From positions 5,844,001-5,908,000 of the forward strand of contig JAKOON010000006.1 of assembly GCA_022577435.1 (NCBI GenBank): a stretch of DNA of 64,000 bases, given 5' to 3'. Position 1 is the stretch's first letter; each line of letters begins with the position of its first letter. The notes under the pieces were generated by a model. The model saw only the letters and a program-made list of their open reading frames with translations, was not told the DNA's origin and did not search any database. Positions 49,601-62,400 of the stretch are shown here, piece by piece. Position numbers and translations under genes: made by a program. Source of the DNA: Embiotoca jacksoni (Eukaryota; Chordata; Actinopteri; Embiotocidae).

Positions 49601-52600
49601 GGAAAAGAGTAGGAGAGGGAAAAGAGAAGACGACGATGAAAAGGAAAAGGGGACGCAGAGCTGCAATAGCATCACCTACAAAGCAAAATATCATCCCTCT
49701 TTGTACCACAGTAAGTCTCCTCTCCTGTCTGGGGATGAACTAGTTCACATATTTGTTTCTTTTGATGCAAAGTTATAATTGACTGATGAGGTATTCACAT
49801 CTTGAAACACAATGTGCAGGAGAGAATTAAACTGAAATATGAAAAGAGTATTAATGAGGTGTTGCATCCTCCTCCACTGAAATCCCAAACAAGTTCGCCT
49901 TTTACATTTCTCACACAGCTCTCATTAAAAAACAGTGAATTCTAACTCAAAAACTGGGAACAAATTTTGCTCCCACAATCTCTGAGGTATAACCATCAAT
50001 AACGCCTGTGCTGTGATTGCTATTTCATCATCAAAAGGCCAGAATGCAGAGACATTTGAAGACAAGACGGTCACAATTTCAATAACCTTTTAAGTGCTGA
50101 CATGAGACAGGTGGGGCAACAGCTGTGGCCTTTTTAGTGCAAAGCCTATTAGGAGTTCTGTGTCCTGTGGCATAGTTGGTAGATTTCAACATTCCCTTGT
50201 TATATAACTGAGACTGAATAAAATCGTTTCATATTTAACTCTGTAAAACTGTCCAATAAATCAATACCACAATGCATCTATTCATTAATCAATCCATTGT
50301 TCCTTTCTGCAGACTCATTTGAAAATTACAACTTTTTCAGCAGCAGGGTGTTGATTATGAAAGAAGCCTCGATTTGTCAAGCAGACAGTGATGAGCTCTC
50401 GATGAAAATAATATGTCACTATTTTTGGACAGTCTAGTAAAAGTATTAATTTTAGAAGCGCTGACCTGACCAGGAAGAGGAAAATGATAGTGTAATTGAG
50501 GATGAGAAAAGACACCTAACAAAATGCACAAATAGTGGCAAAGTGCAAGGACAGAAATAAAACTGGCATGTGTCAGAATCAGAGGTGCATTATCCCTACA
50601 CAGTGCCGCAGTGAGCTTTTGATGTGCTGCCATAAACATTTATCAGTCAGCTTCAACCCTTTATGACCATGTGCATTGCACTCACACAGTTTATGTATAT
50701 ACAGCGTATGTATTTCCCTACTCCCCTGTTGCAAGACAATATACTGTACTCCACATGGAATAAAATGACAGTTAATATTGTGAACCAACATGATGTAAAA
50801 ATACCAGCCTAATGACTGTTTTAATGTTAACCAGCTCATAGGTTTTACTCCTGTTATAAGAACTAAGCTTGTGTGATCCTACGGGGTAAAATCATGGACT
50901 GTTCAATCCATCCAGGTGTTAACAAGAAATTATTTAGATCCCCGATCAGACAGGGCAGAGATGGTCTCAAACTGATTCTATTTAAATTGTTATTCTGACC
51001 TTATACACTGGGCATCAATGTTTTCACAGCATTTCTGGGGTATTAAGCAGCCCCATGCATCAATTAACATATTAATTGCAGGGAAAAAGGGAAAAGATGT
51101 GAGACACTGTTCCAAAGCTAAAGAGACATTTTGGCTGGGCCTGTGCAGCTCCAAATGAGGGTGGATCATTTGTGATGGAGCCAGATCATCTGGTTATGAT
51201 CCATATATCGTTGCGCTGCTTCAGTGAGCACAACTGAGACGGCTCTGTTTATCAGTCATATAGCTCCTGCGTTGCATTTGCACTGCGGAGTCTTGGTAAC
51301 ACCTGACTTTACTCTGATTTCTTTTCTCTCTCACCTTGTCAGTGCTTAATTTAATAGACAGCAAAGTCCAATGAAATCAAATGGAAAATGACTGTGGCTC
51401 TGGGTGGGATGGTAGGGGATAAACTGAGGAAATGTAGGTATGTTGATAATATCCTTCCACTACACCGCTCTGTTTTTCTACATTCACATTTTCCTGTCAA
51501 ACATCCATCTCTTCAGGCTAGGCTTTAGGGTCAATATGGGGAAATCAATAAGTCTCATATTAAATCTACCTCTCTGAGTTGTCTGGAGAAAAAAAAGAGA
51601 TAAACAAAACTCTATATTAAAGCAAAGTGTGACCCACCCACTTCCTGGTTTGGCCCATGTATTTATTACTAGATTTATCATTCCACACTGTCTTTTATTC
51701 TCTCATTTTTATATACAGTTTAAAAGGGGCAAAACATGTATTATGTATACTTGTATCTAAATCAATGTACACACTCATAGCAGAAATACACAAAACAACG
51801 ACTTCTGTATTCAAAATTCAAAGGAGCCTCAACAGAGTTAAAGATCCTCTGCCTGTCTGAGTGACAGTTCTGCCAGAGAGAAGAGGACATGACTGCCAGA
51901 ACACAGACTTCATGAAGTGTGTGGTAAGTCCACTCCCACTTTACCCACTGATACTCCTGGTGTTTAAGCTTGGGGCTCAGATGCCAAACAACACGCATGT
52001 AAATATGTAAATTTAGTAAGTAGGTGGCAGACAAAGAATTTCACTATTTAAAGGAAATTGTAGGAAAAAAACAAACTTACCTCGAATTACGCTAAAGCTT
52101 AAAATTCTTACTTATCTTTTGATATGTTTGTCCACTTTGTGTTGGCCTATCCCATAAGAGGATCGTTATACATTTAATATATGTAAATGTTGAACCGAGG
52201 TAAATTGGGCAACCTAAGGTCTGCATGGTTAAGGCTCATATCATTTTGGTTAAAATGCCCTCTAGCCTCGCTCAACCTTTTGCTCACTGGAGCTTCGCAG
52301 TATGTCATTGCCCTGGTCTCTCTTTACTAAGCTTTTCTGTTTATCTACACTGCATTTCCAAAAATGGGCATACATGCAAAAAAAAAAAAGAAAAAAAGAA
52401 GCAAAAAAACCCCTAAAAAGTTATATTAGATGGAATTTTTTTAAAGGATTTTGAATAGAAATGCCTACTAGAAAAACATGCAAGTTATTTAATGCTATTA
52501 CTACAGAGCGTGGCCTTGGAAATACCATTACCTGGAAATGATAAGTAAAATCAAGGTATTTTTTTTAAAGCAACTGCCAACTTGAACATTATATTCTTTT

Positions 52601-53980
52601 TTTTTTTTCTTTGAAGTTAAAACAATAAATATGTCTTATTTATCATTAAACAGGTTAGTACTTATAAGTAGGACAATAGCATTTGCCTGTTATCCGAGAC
52701 AGGATGTCAATCCGAACACTGACTTATTGTTATCACTGTGTCCATATTTCAAGATAGACCACTATCTGAAACTGTCTCTGGAGGGCTCTTCCGGATGTCA
52801 GATGCAGTGCCTTACTATAACAGAGAGAGTGCAGTTTGTGGATGCACGTCCTGCAGACAACAACCAATGAGACTTCCCTGGTACTAACTCATGACTGTGT
52901 GTGTGGTGTTAAGAGGAAGAAGAAAAACAAAAAAAACCAGCTGGAAGTTTGTCCAAGCAGATGTCAATTGGCCAAAGGTGAGAGGGAGGCAAGCAGAGTG
53001 CGATTATTTTCTCCTGGCTGTTTACCCACGACAGTGATTCAAGCAGAGGGGTTAATAACTTGGTGTGACCTCAGATCAACACTGACAGGCTACTCTCAGT
53101 CTCTCTTACCTCACCATTCTACACTTATCCATCTTTTCAAAAAAAGATTATGGTAGTGATTAGATCACGACTTGGCAATTCAAGTACTTTACTCATAAAC
53201 ATTAGTTCAAAACATGTGTCATTATTCTATAATGAACCATAATGAAGTAAAAGTTACAATTTGCATTCATTAATTGTTTGTGATCTGGTTTTGTCCCTCA
53301 AGTTGGAAACAGCAGATGGATAATTTGAAGCTGTATAAACATCAACTAGACCTAAATTGAAAGGAGAAAGCACAGTGGAGGCTTAGACACTACAAAAGGT
53401 TGTTTCTTGGCAGAATAATAGATGGATTGTCCCAAACATAGCACTTTTTTTTTTTTTTTATGTAAATTACATTTACAAGTGGGAAATATGAAGGTTATTT
53501 TATGATCAACAATTATATTCACAACAATTGCTGTTGTTGAAATTAACAAGCACAAGCCTTTGTGTTATAGAGTGAGCCTGCCACCTAAATATGATATGTG
53601 TTATTAAAGGTTGTTTGTAGCCTTATTGCATAACACTATACTTTGCTAAGTGGGAGGGGCTGCTGGTTCTAGGATAATATCCTCAGTCTTACTTAACACA
53701 GAAACACTAGACCCTCCTAGATAATGTAATGACCCTAAAGGTTTATGCTATGATCCACAGTTTTAATTAATTAACGTCATATCTGAGTAATCTTGTTCTG
53801 TTTGTGTTGTCTGGGAGTATTGGTAGCAGTGTCCTGCTACTGTTTCTTGTGTCTGTCTGTCTTTTTGGCAAGGTGAACGTCCTTAAATATTAAATTGCCC
53901 CTGAACCTTGGCTGCGGTTGGCATGGAAAAGGCAGACTTCCGCTCAAAACCTTTTAAAAATACACAGCAAGCTTGCAGCT

Positions 53981-54018
<38 letters not shown>

Positions 54019-55380
54019 AAATAAAAAAACAGATATAGAAGGCAACAATGAACCTAAAATAGAACTGATTGCCTCCCGCTTCGCAACCCTTTTCATAATT
54101 ATAGGAAAACGTCTTTTTGCAGATACAGCCATGAAACACACTGCCAGAGGTGGTAAACTCAAAAATAGTCCCAAAAAATATCGTTCTCTGGTCCCAAAAC
54201 CAACAGCTTCCAACAGCCTGAAAGGAGAATATGTGCATACGTGACTGAGAAACAGAACGAAGGAATGTCTATTACCAGAGCTGTTGTTTATCTGGCAGCT
54301 TTGGAAGCCATCAAACGGGTGAACCTATTGGTTCATGCAGATGTTCTGTGAAGCTGTAGGTTACTGTGTGATTAAGCCATTTCAAAAAGCCCTTTTGTTG
54401 ATAATCATCTGTTGACTATAAAATGTCGCCTGCAAAATACTGGTAAAAGCACTGATATGTCATGTGGTTATTTTGCTTTCCATTTAAAACACACAGTGTT
54501 TAAAATGCAAAGCCAACACACAGACACAGGCAGTGAGAGTGCTCTGCTGTGGAAGGGCTTAAGTCTGACCTGAAGACAGACACTCATCCAGCTGTTTCTG
54601 TTTTTCTCTTCATTACAAAAACAGGAAAAAAAAAAAAAAAGCATCCTCTCTTCCTGACACTTTTAGCAGCACCAATCTTCACCATGAGGCTCTGACCTCA
54701 CTCCAAAGCATTATTTAACGGTACATACTATCCTTTTTGATGAAATACTGTACATTGAGGTACAAAAAAATAAAACATACAATCTGCTCTATTGTATTGG
54801 AATAATAATAAAACAGCCTTGAACGTGGGTTTAATGTTGAGCTTTAAATGGGAACCTACAGCAGAAAACATATAGCTAACTCCCTCATTGTCTTCATTTC
54901 CTCAACAAGTAGACAGCTCAGTGATGTTAAGTGCCACAGCTGGGTGTGTGTTTATGTAGACTTGATAGCACAGTGCAAGTTTTTACATATTCAAATGCAC
55001 TTAAAACATAAATTATAGAGACCTTGTCATTACATTACATAAATTACCACTGAGTAAAAGAAAAGAAAACCAGAACCATACTTCAGTAATTGTTTTCTAG
55101 TTTTATTTGTAGATTTACTTATGTTTTAGAGTCACGGTGACATGGATACATTTTAAAAAGCACATAAAAAAAATATCAATCTGCAATTATGATAAATTGC
55201 CTGCTTTTGGCTGCATATTTCTGATAAATCCTGCCTCCAGTTTTTAGCCAAAAAGAAAAAACTGGAAAGAGCTTGTCTGACCTCTTCTCTCCTCCTGAGC
55301 TTTTTTTTTGTTTGTTCTGTGTTACTGTGATCCCACAGTTGTTATTGTTAAAAAGTCTGTATTTGAAATGCAACTGAGAG
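46698..55380. other. Long unique noncoding stretch
   Basis: No gene or known transposon is supported over about 8.7 kb. Open frames reach at most about 106 codons and lack motifs. Features that stand out are a purine-rich tract at 49590-49660, the poly-A run at 53988, a 15-A run at 54626-54640, and a somewhat GC-richer open patch at 52760-53060 that I could not identify. Confidence 0.5.
53988..54015. repeat. Poly-A run, 28 bases
   Basis: The longest homopolymer in the window. No retroposon body is obvious on its left side. Confidence 0.93.
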
Positions 55381-55690
55381 TGTACTGAGACACACACCAT
55401 TTTGAGTGTATTAAGTGCATTCACAAGTACAAAACCATGTAGAGCACTATGAGCCCTGGATGGTGCACTCAAAATGGTCCAACAATTGAGTGAGAAACCA
55501 TGGACACTTTACACACTCAACAATTGCCATTTTGGTTACGTAGTGGAAAGAGAGGGACCAACGGCCTAAAGTGTTTTTAAATTGCTGTTTTGAGAAAGTT
55601 CCAGCTGTTACAGAGTACCTCACAAAAGTATTTTTTTTACGAGGTACCACCATACTACTGTTGGACAGGAGCCATCAGTGTGGGTGATTG
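55381..55690. mobile_element. Inverted-repeat element, MITE-like
   Basis: ACCATTTTGAGTG at 55397-55409 is matched perfectly inverted by CACTCAAAATGGT at 55466-55478. A third related motif, CACTCAACAATTGCCATTTT, begins at 55514. The text between and around, such as GAGAAACCATGGACACTTTA and AGAGGGACCAACGGCC, resembles a short fish dispersed repeat I partly recall. No target duplication or clean outer terminus is visible. It has no coding capacity. The outer limits are approximate. Confidence 0.4.
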
Positions 55691-57974
55691 GGTGTGTTAA
55701 ACTGAGGGCAGGAAAACATGGTAATTTCTAGGTAAAAAAAGATTAAAGAGGCAGATATGACAGCATGAGATGCATTATATTGTTACGGTTCTTTCTGTCA
55801 AGTGCAGAGCGGTAGTGTGTGGTTTTGAAACAACACTACCTTGTCGTATTTCAAGAACAACACAAGTAAAAATACGAAAATGTAAGATAACTGTATGTTA
55901 GTGTACTAAGGGAAGTGGAAAGTGGAACCCAGCAATAACCAAAACCTCTGATGTCATACTGTACTGTCTATGGCAAATATTGAAAGTGTGCTTGAACGGC
56001 ATGCTAGTGTTTGGCACTCATGATCGCAACTGTCTTTGTATCGGCATGGATGTTAGATTCAGCCACATTGGCACGTACCTGGATGGCATCAAAGCACCTG
56101 CCATAGTCAGTTTTAACCTGTAGTTAATGGATGTCAAGCCCTTCACCCAAGTGACTCTTGGAGAAATCACCTTGGTAGACCACCAAAAATAGCCCCAATT
56201 TTCTCCCCTTAAACGAGAGCTTTGATCAAACCACTGAGCTGAGAAGACTCACCTTGTTTTTATTACTTCTAGGTACACAAAACAATGGTGAGAAACACTG
56301 AGCTTGAAACTTGCACTTGAAAACTTGCTTTCCACCATAAAGTTTCAGAGTTCTGTACAGACGGTATCATTTTTCCAAAGGACTTTTCCACTGTGCGAAC
56401 CGTTTGAACAGTTGACAGACCCACAGAGCCTGTGGTGGTTTATCTCCTGCCAGTTGATATGAAAGAGCCTGCAATTCTATTTGCCTACTTGCATGCACCA
56501 GTAATTACAACATGATTGATTTGTTATTTCAGTATTCCCCTTTTTGCTCTTATCTGCTCTCTGTATATATATCATACATTCTTAAATTTCAACTTTTACC
56601 AATCTAAATGTCTGTGCTTCCTTCTTCTCTTTTGCTGATTACCCATTCTTACTAATGGTTGTGATAAGTGCTGAAATTTTCATAGATGCATTCCAAACCA
56701 TAAGTCAGGCTTTTCTCTAAAACAGCATTGCCTAACAAATTCCCATGGGTGCATAAGGAGCCAAGAGGGAAGATGTTCAGTTGTCGTCTGTGTTTACTAC
56801 TATCAACTAAAGAATATATACATAAGAAGTCCATAGGCAAAACACGTAACAGAGCTACATTTATAGAACTACCCCATTGTTTAAATATATTTTTGATCTG
56901 CAACAGAGAATTACTCATCTCCTATAACAGATTAAATAAAAAAAAAAAGTATGCCCAGGGGAGGCCTCCACATTCTGCATTAATGAGTGTCGTACTTATT
57001 GATAGAATATTGTTTAACTGTGCATGCTTTCCACAATTAAGAGGCTGAGACTTATTCATTCCACCCTACAGCAAATAAGCGCAATTTTAATTTAAGAAAT
57101 AACAAAAATGCTTCATTTCACAATTGCTTGCATTTGATGCCTCATATTTCTAATGACTTTAGCACTGTAATTAATGAGATAAGCAAAAGAGACTTTTGAT
57201 GAGGCTTGCATGTGTGTGTCTAAGGCCCACGCGTGGACACAAGCTATCTCTGAGAAGGCTACAGCCTTGGGGTGAGTAATCACCCACAGGGAGTTTCTAT
57301 GAGAACGGCCTTCTTTAAGCCATTAATTACGTCTCTTCTCTAGCTGCACTTACCTCAAGGTAGGTCACAAGAACTCCAGCTTCCCCTAACTCTCTGTCTT
57401 TGCCTCTCCCTATGCCCCCTGTTGTCACCCCCCTTCCTTCTGCCTTTCTCCGCTGGCCTCCTATCTCTCCCTCTCCCATTGGTTTTGCTGGAGGCTCTCT
57501 GGGTTGCCCAAGACTCTGGTCTATTCTCAGTGACAAGTCCTAGTGGCTATTACAGCAAAATAGAGCAGTAAGCTCCAGGCTCACAAGCTCAGGCATCAAA
57601 TGAAGAGAGAAAAAAAAAGGTTGCTTAGGATAAAAATAACATACTCAGTGATATGAACTTTGACAATATGAATTAAACCTAAGGCAGAGTTGTGAACATT
57701 TTTACATGGATATTCAACACAGATGTGACAACTACACCCATGGAACAATAAAACCACAGCCTGAAATGATTGTATTTGTTTTATGGCTGTAGCTCTAACG
57801 TGCAAATGTTTATGGAGCTTTATATGATATGAAGATGCGTGTATGGGCTGGAAATAACAGAAGAAACTTAAAATAGACTCCAAATAAACAACATCTTTGC
57901 TTTGAATTGTTATATCTTGTTCTATGTGAGATTTATATATTTGTTGTTTCTGTGTTAAATGATATGTTATTTAC
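55691..57974. other. Unique noncoding DNA
   Basis: No gene is supported. A pyrimidine-rich, GC-richer tract at 57385-57480 lies inside a minus-strand frame (57327-57536) that runs through a consensus splice donor (see findings). The block 57055-57215 is AT-rich but non-repetitive, with several TAAT cores. Confidence 0.5.
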
Positions 57975-58202
57975 TGTGAAAAAAGTTGATATGCACCGTG
58001 TATAAAATTGTTCAGATTTTTTTTTCTATTTATCAGATTATTTTACATTATTTATCTGTCAATTTGTATTTCTACTATTGCTAAGACTGCTTATTTCCTA
58101 AAAAATTGGCCGCTTTGTAACATTTTATTGAAAAAAGTGCAATGATTTTAGCTTCTCAACAGTTCAGACTCTCCTTTGTCATATTTGTTGTTTTGTGTTG
58201 CT

Positions 58203-59043
58203 TCAAATGTTTCCAGTGGGTGACAGATCTGGACTGCAGGCCGGCCAGTTCAGTACCCGGACTTTTCTACTAGTTGTTGTACTGTTGTAGTATGTGCAGA
58301 ATACGGTTTGACATTGTTTTGAAATAATAAGGAAGATCTTCCCTGAAAATGATGTCTGGATGGAAGCATATGTTGCTCCAAAACATGTATATTGTTCAGC
58401 AAAAATGGTTCCTTCCCAAATGTGCAAGCTACCCATGCCTTGTGCACGAATGCACCCTCGTACCATTGTGGATGTTGGCTTTTGAACTGTGTACTAATAA
58501 CAAGCTGAATCGTCCCTCTCCTCTTCAGCCCACAGGACATGAGGTCCATGATTTCCAAAAATAATTTGTATTTTAATTTATCAGACCATAAGACAGTCTT
58601 CCACTTAGCCTCAGTCCATCTCAAATAAGCTCGAGCTCAGAGAAGGCGGCAGTGTTTTTGGATCATGTTTTTTTTTTATGGTTTCTTTGCATTGTAGAGA
58701 TTTAACCATCATTAGTGGATGCACCAACAAACTGTGTTCAGAAACAATGGTTTTCAGAAGTGGTCCTAAACCCATTCAGTAATTTCCACTGGAGAATCTT
58801 GTCTGTTTTTAATACAGTGCTGCCCAAGGGCCCAAAGATCCCAGCCATCTAATTTAGATTTTTTTTTTTTGGCCTTGTCCCTCGTGTAGAGATTTTTCCG
58901 GATTCTCTAAATCGTTTAATTATTTTACGTACCATCAATGATGAAATCCCCAGACTCTTTGCAATTTTACATTGAAGATCACTATTTTTAGATTGTTGCA
59001 CTATTTGCCCACACCATCTTTAACAGATTGGTGAATGCCTCAC
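58203..59043 (-). pseudogene. Tc1-like transposase remnant
   Basis: The conceptual start is ATGGTGAGGCATTCACC at 59043-59027. An N-terminal helix-turn-helix is readable in one frame at about 58914-58970 (IAKSLGISSLMVRKIIKRF). A stop-filled middle section follows. The catalytic region resumes from 58624: WKTVLWSDK (58577-58603) keeps the first aspartate, QNNVKPYSAHT (58292-58321) has Asn where the family has the second Asp of QDNAxxH, and VLNWPACSPDLSPTGN (58208-58255) has Gly where the family has the catalytic Glu after NPIEN. The last motif is in a different frame from the first. Several stops and frameshifts plus two lost catalytic residues mean it is inactive. Confidence 0.85.
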
Positions 59044-59153
59044 CATCTTCACTGCTGGGAGACTGCCTCTCTGGGGTGTCCTTTTTTATACCAAATCATG
59101 TTACTGACCTGTTATCAGTTCACCAAATTAGTTGCGAGATGTTCCACCAGGTG

Positions 59154-59178
59154 TTTTTTTTTTTTTTTTTTTTTTTTT
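59154..59178. repeat. Poly-T run, 25 bases, inside the Tc1-like element
   Basis: A pure T tract between CACCAGGTG and AGTATGAAAC. The remembered consensus has only a short A/T run here, so it probably expanded after insertion. Confidence 0.9.
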
Positions 59179-59427
59179 AGTATGAAACAACTTTTCCCGT
59201 ATTTTGGTACCACTGTCTCAACTTTTTTGAAACATGTTGCTAGCATCAAATTCAGAATGAGCATATCTTGTTTATAGAACAATAGAATAAGGTTCCTTAG
59301 TTTCAACAGTTGATATAGTCTTTGTTCTATTTTTAATTCAATATATGTTTACATGAATTGCAAATCATCACATTCTGTTTTTATTTACATTTTACAGTAT
59401 CCCAACTTATTTGGAAATGGGGTTGTA

Positions 59428-62400
59428 AAACCAATTTGCATTGTAATTTGATTATATAACATGTATGGTTAGAGACAGTATGTACCCGTCCTGGACCTTC
59501 ACAGCCTTACTTTTCCTTCTACTAAGAGAATCTCTCACTACGTCCTGAATAATGAATGAAATACCCAACACCAGAGCTAACTGCTGGGTGCTGAACACTG
59601 AGCCAATGTTCCTCTGCCTCAGTAATGTTTCCGTGAACCTCAAATGCGGATTCATTTTACACAGCAGTCACTATCTTTTTCCTTTTTCTTTCATGCAATG
59701 CCATGCCAATATGAAACAGGAGGACAGAAAAAAATGGACATATAAAATCAGGCTTTGTGAGCTTTCGTTTCTATTTTACTAATCTGCTTTCCAAGGTAAA
59801 AGGTTCATATGTAAAATATAGAACTATCAAATGTAAATACACGTACAAGGCTAACTTGTCCCCTTATTCGGTTCACTTAATCCTATCTACTCCATATGCA
59901 CAGAAACTCCAAGCTTTTCATGCCTACAGGGCAGAATAATTTATGCCTCACTGTATCTGCCGAGCAGTGGCATGTTTGCATCACTGAAACAGCTTGTTGC
60001 TTGGGTACAGGAAGAGAAGAAAAAAAGGCATAATAACGGTATTAAGTGAGGAAACTAGATTTGTATGCAATGTAAACCAATAGAACTCTTTTGGGGATTT
60101 TTGTAATTATTGTAATGTAAGTATGACTCTTCTGCAGGTGTGTTCTGAATAAAATGCTAAAAAAATATCTGCCCTCCGTTTGCAAGGTTCACAATAAACT
60201 ATTTAGTACTACTTGTGAAAAAAGAGAAGGCGTTTGATCCACTGTGTCTGTTTTTTTCCAAGTGATAAGCACTATATGCTAGTTGGAAACATCCTGTGCG
60301 GAAAGATGAATTCAACTTCTTGGAAGATTTAAAAGCAGTGTCCATACATATGCAGTGAAGTGTTAATCGTCAACGTTTCTACACTACTTCTCTGTTTAAT
60401 GTTGGTGGATTTGTTTTTCTTTTGTTTTTTTATTCCACACAGGGTTTGACGATTTTACCTAGGCTGGACTGTTGTGTTTGTATTGGCCTGAGACAGTACT
60501 GTCAACTGGGCTACAGCACATGCATTGCTCAAAAATGACAAAAACAACAACAAAAAAATCCAACTGGATTTGTACTAGAACTAAAGCAAAACATTATAAA
60601 AATCAAATTAATTATAAATGATTGGTTATGGAAATATTCTGTGTTTTCATGCTCCAGCTTCTACTTTTAAACCACTGAATGGCATTAAGTGCCATTTATC
60701 ACTCAAGCTGGGCGCACACATTGCTAGGATGAAAAGGCTGAATGTCGAATCCTGAAGGCACCTTCACATCCGAGTTTCCATTTAGAAGACTTTGCTCTCC
60801 TGGCCGGATGGTATCCAGGATGACACCAGATCACAGCATAGGTTATCTTTATTAGTTTATTTCTCCATCCCTGAATTCATTAAAGAGTGGTGTCCTACAG
60901 TGTGTATCTTCGTGCGAGCAATTTAAAGTCAGACACATTCCAGTAAGCTGTGTCATTGTCCTAAGTTTTCATTGGTTTGAATATAATGTGTAACTTGTCT
61001 CTCTGTGTGTATACCTGTGACTACCATTTAATGTGACTGCACCGTCTTGGGTATGATATTGTATATAATGCAAGTAATGTAATTTGTTCTCAGGTCTCTC
61101 TTACAGAATATGTATTGTTCTTACTTAAGACTTGAAGAAAAAAAGCTGAACAAAGCATCGCTGCATTGTAATTGCATTGTTTTACAGTAAATATCACAAA
61201 ACAATGTTGGACTAAAAGGCTCAGTTAGCATTCAGATGTATTTTCACATGCTCAGTAGCTGTCCAACTGTCAAATTCTGAGACCAAACTTATCAGGACTT
61301 TTCAGTTAGTTTGTATAATTGTTAGGCTGTGATCATCTCTAGCATCTATTTCCTCTGCAGAGTATTCTTTCCAACTGCCTGGCAAATCTGCCAGTTAAAT
61401 AGCAAACCGTTGGGGTGCAAGCCCAACTGGCTTTTAAAGAGAATGTTTACTGAGAATGCAGATGAATGTTGACTTTATATTATGCCAAAACACATCTATG
61501 ATTAGTAAAGACATGAATTAGTGCTTAAAATCTTGAACTGATCTACCTTCACTTGAATTGTAGAAATGTACCCAAAAAATGTGGTGCAGTAGACAACATT
61601 TTCAATTTCCTGGAGGTATAGAATATGGATAATAAACACTTCAGCGATCAATGTGAAGGAAGAATAATTTTGTTATTGTTTGTATCATCGTAGAGGATAC
61701 CGAAAAAGCTGTCTTAAAAGTGAGGTTTCTTTCATTGTTCATGAGCACTTAAAAAACTTTTAAAATATACTGATTGAGCTGAAAATGTCCAGCAGGAGTT
61801 AAAAGAACTGCTGCTATACTCCACCCAGTCCATTTGGTCACTATATAAGGAATAAAAGCAACATTGATCTTCAAATCTGACGTTTTACTGATACATGTCA
61901 GTCAAGTCTGCAGGACACAAAGACAACAAAGGTTAAAATGCAAAAGCTTCACTGCTGCTGGCAGAACTTTGTTCTCTAGGAATATGAGAGCAACCATTGG
62001 AGGAGATGTGCGAGAATGGTTAGAATTCACAGTGTGAGGGGAATGCATTATGGCCACAAGAAACTCAGAGAAACATATCTCTTAAAAAGGCTTTCCCTCC
62101 AAAATGAGTTATCGCAATTTCAACACGGGACAGGAAAGGACTTCGGTTTTTAAACAAATTGCAAGTTGCACAGTCAAGTACAGTTTGGAAGATGGGAACA
62201 TGGATGATATGAAATCCACTCTGGCATAACTATGTTAAAAAGGAATGAAAAAATAACTCCTCTCTCAGATATAATTTTCTTTAGATAAATGTATTTGACT
62301 CAACACCATTTCATTCTTATGTATGTAAGTGTTCTCATGTGTTTGTAGATGGGCAAATCAAAGGCAGCAGCTATGGCTATGCAATTTCTTCTTGATTGTG

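Larger units (their letters stand above)
57975..59427 (-). mobile_element. Decayed Tc1-like DNA transposon, about 1.45 kb
   Basis: The right edge, read inward on the minus strand, begins TACAACCCCATTTCCAAATA, then AGTTGGGATACTGTAAAATG, the terminus of an abundant Tc1/mariner-superfamily element of fish. A subterminal repeat, with CTCAACTTTTTTGAAACATG on the plus strand at about 59218, is also typical of it. The opposite end is badly eroded: GTGAAAAAAGTTGATATGCA at about 57977 is the only likely vestige of the second terminus. A run of 25 T (59154-59178) interrupts the 5' untranslated part. The element encodes the transposase remnant listed separately. Confidence 0.82.

Noticed and set aside
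52631..52870. 79-codon frame preceded by a polypyrimidine-AG sequence
   Set aside because: The acceptor-like site lies before the frame, but no matching donor or family resemblance was found. Without expression data I would not call an exon.
60130..61250. 3' untranslated region of a gene
   Set aside because: AATAAA hexamers are expected by chance in AT-rich DNA and no terminal coding exon was found upstream on the plus strand.
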